Origin: Candidatus Iainarchaeum sp. | GTDB lineage: Archaea; Iainarchaeota; Iainarchaeia; Iainarchaeales; JAAZKV01 | Assembly (NCBI GenBank): GCA_028691435.1 | Contig: JAQUZG010000005.1 | Location: forward strand, 1 to 51,581 | DNA: 51,581 bases | Direction: 5' to 3' | Shown: one piece after another, positions 9,940 to 18,778 of the stretch | How the letters are laid out: each line of letters opens with the position of its first letter | Position numbering within the stretch: the stretch's first letter is position 1 | The notes under the pieces: generated by a model | Databases searched by the model: none | Told to the model about the DNA's origin: nothing | Seen by the model: only the letters and a program-made list of their open reading frames with translations | Position numbers and translations under genes: made by a program

Positions 9940-10515
9940 TTAACCTAAATTAAGTTTATACTTTTTGTATTCAATTGGGGAATTTTCTAATTTAAAAATA
10001 TTTGATTGATTAACATCTTCAAAAAAAGCTTGAATAATTCTCATTGAATTAGTGTGTGCACAAATTAAAATATTTGATTCTTTATTTGATTGTAAAAAAA
10101 CAAGTAATTCGTTTAAAAAAGGATAAATTCTTTTTTCAAGATCACTAAAATTTTCACCATGGGGAATAGTAGAAAAATGGTGTCTATGAATATTATGAAA
10201 TTTGTCTTCAAAATAATGTTTAATTAAGTCTTTTTCAAGACCTGTAAAAACCCCATAATTTCTTTCTCTTAATCTATGGTCAATAATTACTTTTGTTTTT
10301 TTATTATTTTTTAAAACTTCAACTAGTGCTTGTTTTCCCCTAATTTGATCTGAACAAAAAGCATAATCAAAATTAACAGATTTTAATTTTTTTGAAATTA
10401 TATTTGCTTTTTTAATTCCATCTTTAGATAATGGAAAATTAAGCCAACCAAGAAAAATATTTTTAGTTGAAAAATGTTTTATTGAACCAGTTCTAAAAAC
10501 ATAAACATTAGCCAT
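9940..10515 (-). CDS. Phosphoglycerate-mutase-like histidine phosphatase superfamily protein with altered catalytic motif
   Basis: NIFLGWLNFPLSKDGIKKA, LRERNYGVFTGL and AHTNSMRI resemble dPGM; canonical RHG is replaced by RTG. Confidence 0.8.
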   Translation of the reverse strand: MANVYVFRTGSIKHFSTKNIFLGWLNFPLSKDGIKKANIISKKLKSVNFDYAFCSDQIRGKQALVEVLKNNKKTKVIIDHRLRERNYGVFTGLEKDLIKHYFEDKFHNIHRHHFSTIPHGENFSDLEKRIYPFLNELLVFLQSNKESNILICAHTNSMRIIQAFFEDVNQSNIFKLENSPIEYKKYKLNLG

Positions 10516-10552
10516 TATAAAAAATAGTACTTTATACTTTAAAATTGTTTCT

Positions 10553-11407
10553 TTGACTAATCTTTTAGATAAGATGGATTATTTAATTGCTATAATTTCT
10601 GGAATTATTCAAGGAATATTTGAATGGCTTCCAATAAGTAGTCAAGGAAATTTACTTGGTTTTTTTACACTTGCCAGTATTAATTTAGATAGTGCCATAG
10701 AATTATCAATTTTTTTACATATTGGAACAATGTTTGCAGCAATCATTTATTTTAGAAAAGAGATTATTGATTTAATTAAATCAAGTTTAATGAAAATAAA
10801 ATCATTAGATAAAAAAAATAAAATTAATTTAAGAAAAAAAGATTTAGAAAATTATAATTTTGCAAGATTTTTATTTATTGCAACTGCGAGTACGGCAATA
10901 ACTGCTATTCCATCATACTTTTTTCTAAGAAAGATAGTTGGAACAAATGTTACTACAAGTATACTAATTTTAATTGCCTTAATGTTAATAGTTACTGGAA
11001 TAATACAAATTAAACAAACTAAAAAACAAAATAAAATAGATAATACAAATGAGTTATCTATAAGAAATGCGATAGCTGTTGGTTTAATGCAAGGATTTTC
11101 AATAATCCCTGGAATTTCAAGAAGCGGAATGACTACGGCAACTTTGTTGTTTTTAAATTTTAAACCAGAAAATGTGTTTAAAATTTCTTTTTTAATGTCT
11201 ATTCCAGCAGTAATTATTGCAGAAATTGGTTTTGGAATAATTGAAGGATTTACAATCACACAATATTCAATAGTTGCAGTAACTATTTCATTTATTGTTG
11301 GATTAATTAGTATTGATTTATTGATAAAATTTGCAAAGAAAATAAATTTTTCATTATTTTGTTTTATACTTGCTTTAATTTATATTGTTGCGTCAATAAT
11401 AATCTAA
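10553..11407 (+). CDS. uppP: Undecaprenyl-diphosphatase (UppP/BacA) family
   Basis: GIIQGIFEWLPISSQGNL and PGISRSGMTTATL; alternative start ATG at 10574. Confidence 0.9.
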   Translation: MTNLLDKMDYLIAIISGIIQGIFEWLPISSQGNLLGFFTLASINLDSAIELSIFLHIGTMFAAIIYFRKEIIDLIKSSLMKIKSLDKKNKINLRKKDLENYNFARFLFIATASTAITAIPSYFFLRKIVGTNVTTSILILIALMLIVTGIIQIKQTKKQNKIDNTNELSIRNAIAVGLMQGFSIIPGISRSGMTTATLLFLNFKPENVFKISFLMSIPAVIIAEIGFGIIEGFTITQYSIVAVTISFIVGLISIDLLIKFAKKINFSLFCFILALIYIVASIII

Positions 11408-11439
11408 TTATATTAAAAATAACAAACAAAAGATAATAA

Positions 11440-11970
11440 TTAATCATCTTCAACTAAACTTAATTCATTTTCCCAAATATCCACAAAACTGTCTACTAGT
11501 GAATCTAAGAATGATTTTTTATGAATTATAAAAAGAGAAATTATTTTTTCTTTTTCATTTATTGAATAAAAAGTTAACGATTTTTCAGTTGTTTTACTAA
11601 CAATTTTTGATTCTATTAATTTTGATAAATAATTTTTTGTTATATTTAATGGAAAATCAGTAGATTGAGAAATTACTTTTGCAGTTGCTCTTCTTTTATT
11701 TAATAAAAATAAAACGATTGTTCGCAATTGTTTTTGTCTTAGAAGATTCATTAAATTTGTATCAACATTTTCTCCATTAGCATAAAATCTAAGAAATTTT
11801 CCTTCTTTTTTTGATTTAATATAATTTTTTCTTTCAAGATAAGAAATATGATATTGTATTGCACCTGTTGCTAAATTTGTTCGTCTTTGAATTTCACGAA
11901 AATGAAGTCCTGGATTTTGCACAACCACAGCATAAACTTTATCCCGTGGTGAATAACAATCTTCTTCCAT
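11440..11970 (-). CDS. Winged helix-turn-helix transcriptional regulator (two wHTH units)
   Basis: NPGLHFREIQRRTNLATGAIQYHISYLERKNYIKSKKEGKFLRFY and a second HTH near RRATAKVISQSTDFPLNITKNYLSKL. Confidence 0.83.
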   Translation of the reverse strand: MEEDCYSPRDKVYAVVVQNPGLHFREIQRRTNLATGAIQYHISYLERKNYIKSKKEGKFLRFYANGENVDTNLMNLLRQKQLRTIVLFLLNKRRATAKVISQSTDFPLNITKNYLSKLIESKIVSKTTEKSLTFYSINEKEKIISLFIIHKKSFLDSLVDSFVDIWENELSLVEDD

Positions 11971-12020
11971 AATAATATCACATAATTTAACTTTTTTAGA
12001 TAAATTTTTTTAATTAAAAG

Positions 12021-12383
12021 TTATTTTTTGAATAATGCAATAAATAAAATCCCAATTATTAATAAATCAAAAAATCCTTGAACTGCAAAATTCATGAAAA
12101 TTCCTGGTGAAAAGTAAAAATCCAAAACCATCAGAATTGATTTTATAAAGAATAATGAAAATGCTCCAAATACAATTAATAGTCTTTTTGATTTAGATTT
12201 GTTCCATGCTAAAAATGAAATACCAACTAAAACTAGCGAAATAATTAAGGAAACAAAAAGAATAATTGGATTAAATATTGTGGCTAATTCTATTCCGGGT
12301 CTTAAAACATCCCAAGGCGCACTTGCAAAAACTCCTTCAATTAGGAATAATAATGTTGAAACTAATAAAATCTTTTTTATCAT
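12021..12383 (-). CDS. Small multi-TM membrane protein, function unknown
   Basis: Hydrophobic ORF with signal/TM segments, downstream of the wHTH gene on the same strand. Confidence 0.6.
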   Translation of the reverse strand: MIKKILLVSTLLFLIEGVFASAPWDVLRPGIELATIFNPIILFVSLIISLVLVGISFLAWNKSKSKRLLIVFGAFSLFFIKSILMVLDFYFSPGIFMNFAVQGFFDLLIIGILFIALFKK

Positions 12384-12554
12384 ATCTTTCCACCCAATAT
12401 AATTATCATCAAAAAATTTAAAAAAAGAATTAAAACAAATTAAAAAGATAAAATAATGTGAAATTTTTATTTAAAAACTGTTTTAGCACAATCACACCCG
12501 ATCAAATCCATTTAAACCAAGTGATTTAATAAATATTCATTAGAAACATTATTT

Positions 12555-13718
12555 ATGACATTAGAAAAAAATATGCCCATCACATATATTTACAGCATAT
12601 TAATGAAACGAGTTACTATGCCAATAATTATTATTTATTTTTTATTTAACAATTTAAATTATTCTGAAATTGCTTTATTAGCATCTATTTCTGCAATTAT
12701 TGGATTAATTTTTGAAATTCCAGCAGGAGCAATAACTGATAAGTATGGAAAAAAAACAATGATGATTCTTATAGGGATTTGTAGCTTTTTTATGATGTTT
12801 TTTTATTTTATTGGAACTGGATTATTTGAATTTATAATTGCAAGCATATTTTTAGGGTTATGGATTGCTTTTGAAAGTGGTACTAGAGATGCATTATTAT
12901 ATGACACTTTAATAGAATTAAAAAGAAAAGATGAATATAAAAAAATTTATGGAAAAATGATTCTTTATTCACACATTGGAAATGCATTAATATTATTACC
13001 AATCCCACTACTTTATTCAATTGATATTAAATTACCTTTTTTAATTGGGATAGTGTTTTCAATATTAACAATAGTTTTTGGATTTTTAATTCAAGAACCT
13101 AAAATTGAAACAGAGAAAGATCATAAATATATTTCATCATCGATAAAAGAAATTCTTACAAATAAAACAATCATTTTTATGCTTATTTTAATGATGATTT
13201 CTTTTGCTTCAATCTTTGCATATTCTGAATTTAAACAACCATTATTAGTTATTTCTGGAATAGAAATTATTTATTTTGGAGTAATTTATGCAATTATTAG
13301 AAGTCTTTCTGGAATAGGGGGAATTTTACCCCATAAATTACACAATTCAACACTAAAAAAATATACATTTTGTTTTGGAATAATTTTACTTATCATTAGT
13401 TTTATATTTTCTTCTTCAAATATTGGTCACATTATAATTTTTGGAATTTTAATAATTAGTTTAACAGAAGGAATACTTAGAGTATCATTTTATGATAAAT
13501 TAAATTCTAAGATATCTTCACAAAATAGAACAACAATTTTATCAATTACAAGTGTTTTACAACAACTATATAAAGCAGTTTTTGTTTTAATAATGGGATT
13601 TTTAGCTGATTTTATTGGATTAACTCAAATGTTTTTCCCAGCAACAATCATACTAATAATTGCAATTGGATTAACATTTATTATTTTTAAAAATCAAGTA
13701 TCCACAATTTTTACATAA
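12555..13718 (+). CDS. MFS transporter
   Basis: About 12 hydrophobic segments; GAITDKYGKKTMMILI motif A. Confidence 0.88.
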   Translation: MTLEKNMPITYIYSILMKRVTMPIIIIYFLFNNLNYSEIALLASISAIIGLIFEIPAGAITDKYGKKTMMILIGICSFFMMFFYFIGTGLFEFIIASIFLGLWIAFESGTRDALLYDTLIELKRKDEYKKIYGKMILYSHIGNALILLPIPLLYSIDIKLPFLIGIVFSILTIVFGFLIQEPKIETEKDHKYISSSIKEILTNKTIIFMLILMMISFASIFAYSEFKQPLLVISGIEIIYFGVIYAIIRSLSGIGGILPHKLHNSTLKKYTFCFGIILLIISFIFSSSNIGHIIIFGILIISLTEGILRVSFYDKLNSKISSQNRTTILSITSVLQQLYKAVFVLIMGFLADFIGLTQMFFPATIILIIAIGLTFIIFKNQVSTIFT

Positions 13719-13822
13719 ATCTTTAATTATTAAAAAAATTAATTTCTTTTATATATTCAAGCTTTACTTGTCATAAATAGAATCTATGTTAGAAATTAAG
13801 TCAATTCGTTTGCTGTGTCATT

Positions 13823-14398
13823 TTAATCATTTAATTTTTCTTTTAGTTCTTTTTTAAGTTGTTTTGGATTGTTATATAAAATTGTGCTAATTCCTTTCTT
13901 TTTTGCTAAATTAATTATTTCCATCGAATCATCAATAAAAAGAATTTCTTCTGGCAATAAATCAATTTTATTTATTAAAATATCATAACTTTCTAAATCT
14001 TTTTTTCTATATCCAATTTTAGAAGACATAAATATATTTTCTGATTTTTTAAATATTTCTGGATATTTTAATTTAATAAATTCTAAATGAATTGGATTAG
14101 TGTCTGAAAACAAGTAATTCTTTCCTTCAAAAGATAAAAAAATTTTGAAAACTTCATTAATTTTTTTTATTGGAAAATAAGCTTTTCCATATTCTTCAAT
14201 AAAATTTTTTTTAGGAATTCCTAACATTTTTGATGCTTGATTAATAAATTCAGTTTTAGTAATTTTTCCTGAGCCAAACTTATGCCTTAGTTCTTCGCTC
14301 CCTTCTTTATTTTTCCAAAATTCACCAATAAAAGGATTTTCAAGGAGAACTCCACCAATATCCCAAACAATTGCTTTTATTTGATTCATTTTAATCAA
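13823..14398 (-). CDS. HAD-superfamily hydrolase
   Basis: IKAIVWDIGGVLLENP, LFSDTNP, EILFIDDSMEIINLAKKKGI; ATG start at 14389 likely. Confidence 0.87.
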   Translation of the reverse strand: MIKMNQIKAIVWDIGGVLLENPFIGEFWKNKEGSEELRHKFGSGKITKTEFINQASKMLGIPKKNFIEEYGKAYFPIKKINEVFKIFLSFEGKNYLFSDTNPIHLEFIKLKYPEIFKKSENIFMSSKIGYRKKDLESYDILINKIDLLPEEILFIDDSMEIINLAKKKGISTILYNNPKQLKKELKEKLND

Positions 14399-15819
14399 TT
14401 AATTTTTTCTTTTAATTTTTCAAGAACTTTATCAATTTGTGCAGAACCTTTTGTTTGACGCATGATTTGTCCAGCTAAAAAGTTAAGTGTTTTTTCATTT
14501 CCATTTTTGTAATCTTCTTTTGCTTTAGGATTAGCATCAATAACACTTATAACTATTGAATCTAAATCAATTGTAGTATCAACTAAAAGATTATTTTTTT
14601 CTAGATATGATTTTGGAGAAGTTTTGTCTCCAGAAATATAATTAATCATTGATTCTTTTACGTTTTTATCTGACACCTTTTCCGATTCAATTAATTTTAC
14701 TAAATCAAAAATATCCGTTTCATTAATTTTCACTTGATTAAAATTTAAAGAATCATGATTTAAAATTGATAAAAATTCTCTTGTCAATATTTGATTAGTT
14801 ATTTTTGGTGATGCACCTTTTTTTACAATTGTTTCAAATAAATTTGATAATTCAAAATCAGAACAAAGAACTTTTGCATCATATTCTGACAAATTATATT
14901 CCTTAATGAATCTAACGATCTTTTCTTTTGGAAGTTCTGGCATACTTGATTTTATTTTATTCAAGTATTCATCAGTTAAATTTACTTTTACTAAATCTGG
15001 ATCAAAAATATATCCATAATCTTCTTCTGTTTCTTTTTTTCTTAATGGAATTGTTGTATTTGTCTCTTGATTATAGGCTCTTGTGTGTTGTTCAATTGTT
15101 TTACCAAGTTTAGTTTCATTTATTTGTCGTTTTATTTCATAAGTTAGTGCTTTTTTGGCATTTGCAAAACCTGAAATATTTTTTATTTCTACACGATTTC
15201 CACCATTTATTGAAATGTTACAATCGGCTTTAAGAGTAGTTTCTGGTTTTAAAACTAATAAATAAGATAAAATATTTTCAAGAGTGATTAAAAATTCCCT
15301 TGCCTCATCTGGTGTTGTTAAATCAGGTTCTGTTACAATTTCAATTAAAGGTAACCCACTTCGATTATAATCAATTAAAACGTAATTACTTTGCCCCATA
15401 CCACTAGGGTGAATTAATGCAGCTGGATCAATTTCTAAATGCGCTCTTCTAATAGTTATTTTTTTGTCACCCAATTCAACAAATCCTTTTCCTGCAAGAG
15501 GAATTTCATACTGAGTGATTTGATAATTTGCACTCATATCTGGATAAAAATAAGTTTTTCTTGAAAAGAAAAAATCTTGGTTGATTTTACAATTCAAGGC
15601 TAGTCCAACTTTTGTTCCAAGTTCTACCGCTTTTTCATTTAAAACTGGTTTACTTCCTGGGTGACCTAGACAAACTGGACAACAAAGTGAGTTAGGTTTT
15701 GATTCGTTCACATTTGTTGGACAAGAACAAAATAATTTTGATTTAGTGTCTAAGTATGCATGAATTTCTAGACCAATCATTACTTTTGTTTCTTCGTTTT
15801 CCATAATCATCAAAACCAT
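14395..15819 (-). CDS. gatB: Asp/Glu-tRNA(Asn/Gln) amidotransferase subunit B
   Basis: VMIGLEIHAYLDTKSKLFCSC, CPVCLGHPGSKPVLN, LKADCNISI. Confidence 0.96.
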   Translation of the reverse strand: MVLMIMENEETKVMIGLEIHAYLDTKSKLFCSCPTNVNESKPNSLCCPVCLGHPGSKPVLNEKAVELGTKVGLALNCKINQDFFFSRKTYFYPDMSANYQITQYEIPLAGKGFVELGDKKITIRRAHLEIDPAALIHPSGMGQSNYVLIDYNRSGLPLIEIVTEPDLTTPDEAREFLITLENILSYLLVLKPETTLKADCNISINGGNRVEIKNISGFANAKKALTYEIKRQINETKLGKTIEQHTRAYNQETNTTIPLRKKETEEDYGYIFDPDLVKVNLTDEYLNKIKSSMPELPKEKIVRFIKEYNLSEYDAKVLCSDFELSNLFETIVKKGASPKITNQILTREFLSILNHDSLNFNQVKINETDIFDLVKLIESEKVSDKNVKESMINYISGDKTSPKSYLEKNNLLVDTTIDLDSIVISVIDANPKAKEDYKNGNEKTLNFLAGQIMRQTKGSAQIDKVLEKLKEKIN

Positions 15820-15823
15820 TTAT

Positions 15824-17266
15824 TTAATTAATCATTTCAATTAATTTTCCAAACGCAGTTAATTTTTTTTCTTCTAAATGATTTGCAACAGTCATTAAGC
15901 CAACAGGCATATCTTGACTAAATCCAATTGGTGAAGATAAATGTGGTAACCCAGCTAAGTTTGCAGGAACTGTGCATAAATCCATTGCATAATTTTGAAT
16001 CGGCGTTAATTTTTCAATTTCATCAAATCTAGGAGCAACCGTTGACATTGTTGGATTTAATAATAAATCATAATTTTTAAAAGCACTTTTAAATTCATTA
16101 ATTAATTTTGTTCTAACTTTAAGTGACTTTAAATAATATGCATCTCTAAATCCTGACATTCTTGCAAAAGTTCCAAGAATTATTCTTCTTTTTGCTTCAT
16201 CACTAAAATTTGCACTACGAACTAGCGAAAAATAATCATCAAAATGTAAACCGTCTACGTCTTCTTGTATCCCATATCTTAATCCAGAAAGTTTTGCTAA
16301 ATTTGTTGATGCTTCACTTGTTGCAATTATATAATATGCACTTAATGCGTATTTTACATTTAAAGGTAAAGATACTTCTTCAACTTCAACAAATTCTCTT
16401 AATTTTTCAATTTGTTTATCAAAAACTTTTTTTACGTCTTGATCACAAAATTCATAAAAATCTTTTATAACTGCAATTTTATTTACATCTTTATTAAGTT
16501 CATTTAAATCTAAAGCATCTAAATCATAATCATCCACAGCATAATTAATTCCAAGATTTGTTGAATCCATTTCATCTTTTCCACTAATTACATTTAGTAA
16601 TAATTCACTATCAAAAGTATTTCTTCCAATTGCTCCAATTTTATCTAAGGAATTTGCATAATCAATTAAACCATTTCTTGAAACTAATCCATAAGTTGGA
16701 GTTAAACCATTTACACCACAATAAGATGCTGGACAAGCTATGCTCCCACCAGTACTTTCTCCAATAGATAAATGATATGCACTTGTGTAAGCAGTGAAAC
16801 CACCACTTCCACCACTTGATCCCCCACAAGATCTATTTTGATCAAATGGATTTTTTGGAACTTTTATAGTGTTTGTTGAAAATGTTCCAAACCCAAATTC
16901 ATCTTGAGTAGTTTTTGCTAAAATAATTGCTCCTTCTTCTCTTGCTTTTTTAATTACCGTTGCATCAAATTGTGGTTTATACCCAGCAAGTATTCTTGAA
17001 CCAGCTTTACTTTCTAAATCTTTTACAACAATTGCATCTTTTACAGTTATTGGCACTCCAAATAATTTTCCTTTTTTATTTGAATTTCTTAAATTTTCTA
17101 ATTGTTTTAAAACTAATTGTTCATCAAATGATTCAATATAATTTAGACCTTTATTTTGAGAATGTTGTAATTCAAAAATTATTTTTGACAAGTTTTCTTC
17201 AACTTGTGAAAAATCACTTTTTGCTAAATTAACGAAATGTTTTATTGTTTCATCTTGTTTAATCAT
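15824..17266 (-). CDS. gatA: Asp/Glu-tRNA(Asn/Gln) amidotransferase subunit A
   Basis: Amidase signature GVPITVKDAIVVKD...NRSCGGSSGGSGG...SIGESTGGSIACPASYCGVNGLTPTYGLVSR. Confidence 0.96.
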   Translation of the reverse strand: MIKQDETIKHFVNLAKSDFSQVEENLSKIIFELQHSQNKGLNYIESFDEQLVLKQLENLRNSNKKGKLFGVPITVKDAIVVKDLESKAGSRILAGYKPQFDATVIKKAREEGAIILAKTTQDEFGFGTFSTNTIKVPKNPFDQNRSCGGSSGGSGGFTAYTSAYHLSIGESTGGSIACPASYCGVNGLTPTYGLVSRNGLIDYANSLDKIGAIGRNTFDSELLLNVISGKDEMDSTNLGINYAVDDYDLDALDLNELNKDVNKIAVIKDFYEFCDQDVKKVFDKQIEKLREFVEVEEVSLPLNVKYALSAYYIIATSEASTNLAKLSGLRYGIQEDVDGLHFDDYFSLVRSANFSDEAKRRIILGTFARMSGFRDAYYLKSLKVRTKLINEFKSAFKNYDLLLNPTMSTVAPRFDEIEKLTPIQNYAMDLCTVPANLAGLPHLSSPIGFSQDMPVGLMTVANHLEEKKLTAFGKLIEMIN

Positions 17267-17391
17267 TTTATCACAATTTTTATTTTTTAATTTATCATAT
17301 TTTTTTTAATTTTATAATATTTTTTATTTTTCTAAATTTTATTTTCTTATATTTCTTAAATTTTATTTTTCTAAATTATTTATTCTAAAAA

Positions 17392-17694
17392 TTACATTGC
17401 CTTTGGCCCTTTAATATAACCATTTTCTTTTAATTTTTCAATCACATTTTTTAGTGCTTCATCTTGAGAGAAGTTTTGATTTGGCTCATCTTTTCTAAAC
17501 TTGTTTTTTTGTTCAATTGGTTGAAAAGATGCTTCTAAATCACTTACATCAATTTCATCTAATTTGTTAAAAGAATCAAGAATAACGTCTTTGATTTGAC
17601 TAGTGAATCTTTCAAGTTCTTCTTCAGTTAGTTCAAGTCTAGCATTTTTTGCAACTTTTTTAACCAAATCTTTAGTTATTTCTATATTAACCAT
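17392..17694 (-). CDS. gatC: Asp/Glu-tRNA(Asn/Gln) amidotransferase subunit C (start trimmed from the ORF call at 17856)
   Basis: MVNIEITKDLVKKVAKNARLELTEEELERFTSQIKDVILDSFNKLDEIDVSDLEAS...FRKDEP; the N-terminal ORF extension is low-complexity and overlaps the divergent gene. Confidence 0.93.
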   Translation of the reverse strand: MVNIEITKDLVKKVAKNARLELTEEELERFTSQIKDVILDSFNKLDEIDVSDLEASFQPIEQKNKFRKDEPNQNFSQDEALKNVIEKLKENGYIKGPKAM

Positions 17695-17779
17695 AGTAAA
17701 TTTATAGTAGAAAAAGTTTATAAAATTAATAAAATTAAAAAAAGATAACAATTTAAAATAAAAGTAACTTAAGTATAAT

Positions 17780-18721
17780 ATGAAATCTTCAGTTAATAGA
17801 ATCAAATCACAAATTGATGAATTAAGAAAACAAAAAGAAAGATTAAGTCGAGCCACAGTAAAACAACATCTTGAAGTAATTTCAGATAAAAAAATAAGTG
17901 AATTAATATCAAGTAGGAATATATCAAATAGAAAAAAAGGTATTTTTGAACTTGGAATGTATGGTACTAAAAGAGCAATAGATCTTATTGAATTTCATTT
18001 AAATGATCCTTCCCCAACAATAAGAGTTTTTTCAGCACAAATACTTGGATTTATTTCTTCAAAAAGGAGTATTGATAAAATAAAGGAATTATTACATGAT
18101 TCAAATCATGATGTCCAAGTAAGAGCAGCAGAAGTTCTTTATAATTTAGTTGAAGCTAATGAAAAAACAAAATACAGACGATTATATTTAGAACAATCAG
18201 AAAATAAAAGATTTTTTGACGAATCAACTATTTTAGCTAGAGCACAATTAAGAAAGACTGGTTCAAAATTAGTTTTACTTGGTGGCCCACAATTAAATAA
18301 ATCAATAGTTAGAATTGTTTCAAAAAAAAGTTATTTAGCTTGGAAAAGAGCTTTTGAAGCAAGAGATTTTTGGAAAAGTAAGGGATTTGATTATGTTCCT
18401 ATTGAACCAATATTAAATAGACCAAATGGAAAATATAGAATTTATTCAACAAAAACAAAAAGACAATATAGAGTTTTTGCAAAAGTTCTTGGCCCATCAC
18501 TTGAAAGATATGAAAATAAGGTTGTGAATAAAAATTTAATTAAATATGTTGAAAGTCAAAGACTAAAAATAATCCAAGGATTAAGAGAACTTGGAATTGA
18601 ACATAAACATCCACATAGAGAAAATTTTTGTATTGAAATAGTTGGTGGAATGCCAAGAGTATATATTATCGATATGGATCGTGCACAAATAATGCCTGAA
18701 TGGTATAATCCGCTAGCATAA
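17780..18721 (+). CDS. HEAT-repeat protein with C-terminal kinase-like module
   Basis: HEAT-like helices (FELGMYGTKRAIDLIEFHLNDPSPTIRVFSAQILGFI; IKELLHDSNHDVQVRAAEVLYNL) then HKHPHRENFCIEIVGGMPRVYIIDMDRAQ, resembling a kinase catalytic loop plus DFG. Confidence 0.72.
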   Translation: MKSSVNRIKSQIDELRKQKERLSRATVKQHLEVISDKKISELISSRNISNRKKGIFELGMYGTKRAIDLIEFHLNDPSPTIRVFSAQILGFISSKRSIDKIKELLHDSNHDVQVRAAEVLYNLVEANEKTKYRRLYLEQSENKRFFDESTILARAQLRKTGSKLVLLGGPQLNKSIVRIVSKKSYLAWKRAFEARDFWKSKGFDYVPIEPILNRPNGKYRIYSTKTKRQYRVFAKVLGPSLERYENKVVNKNLIKYVESQRLKIIQGLRELGIEHKHPHRENFCIEIVGGMPRVYIIDMDRAQIMPEWYNPLA

Positions 18722-18778
18722 TATAAATAACAATTTTTTAAAAATTAAAAAAAAATTTGATTAAACTTTTTAAAAAGT

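Noticed and set aside
16210-17232. Plus-strand ORFs opposite gatA
   Set aside because: Leu/Gln/His-rich antisense frames of a confident gene.
17267-17391. Repetitive AT-rich spacer between gatA and gatC (recurring aaattttattttt units)
   Set aside because: Looks like low-complexity drift; no precise repeat unit or spacer regularity, not a CRISPR.
17695-17856. N-terminal extension of the gatC ORF
   Set aside because: Low-complexity F/L-rich sequence overlapping the divergent gene; GatC homology begins at MVNIEITKD (17694).
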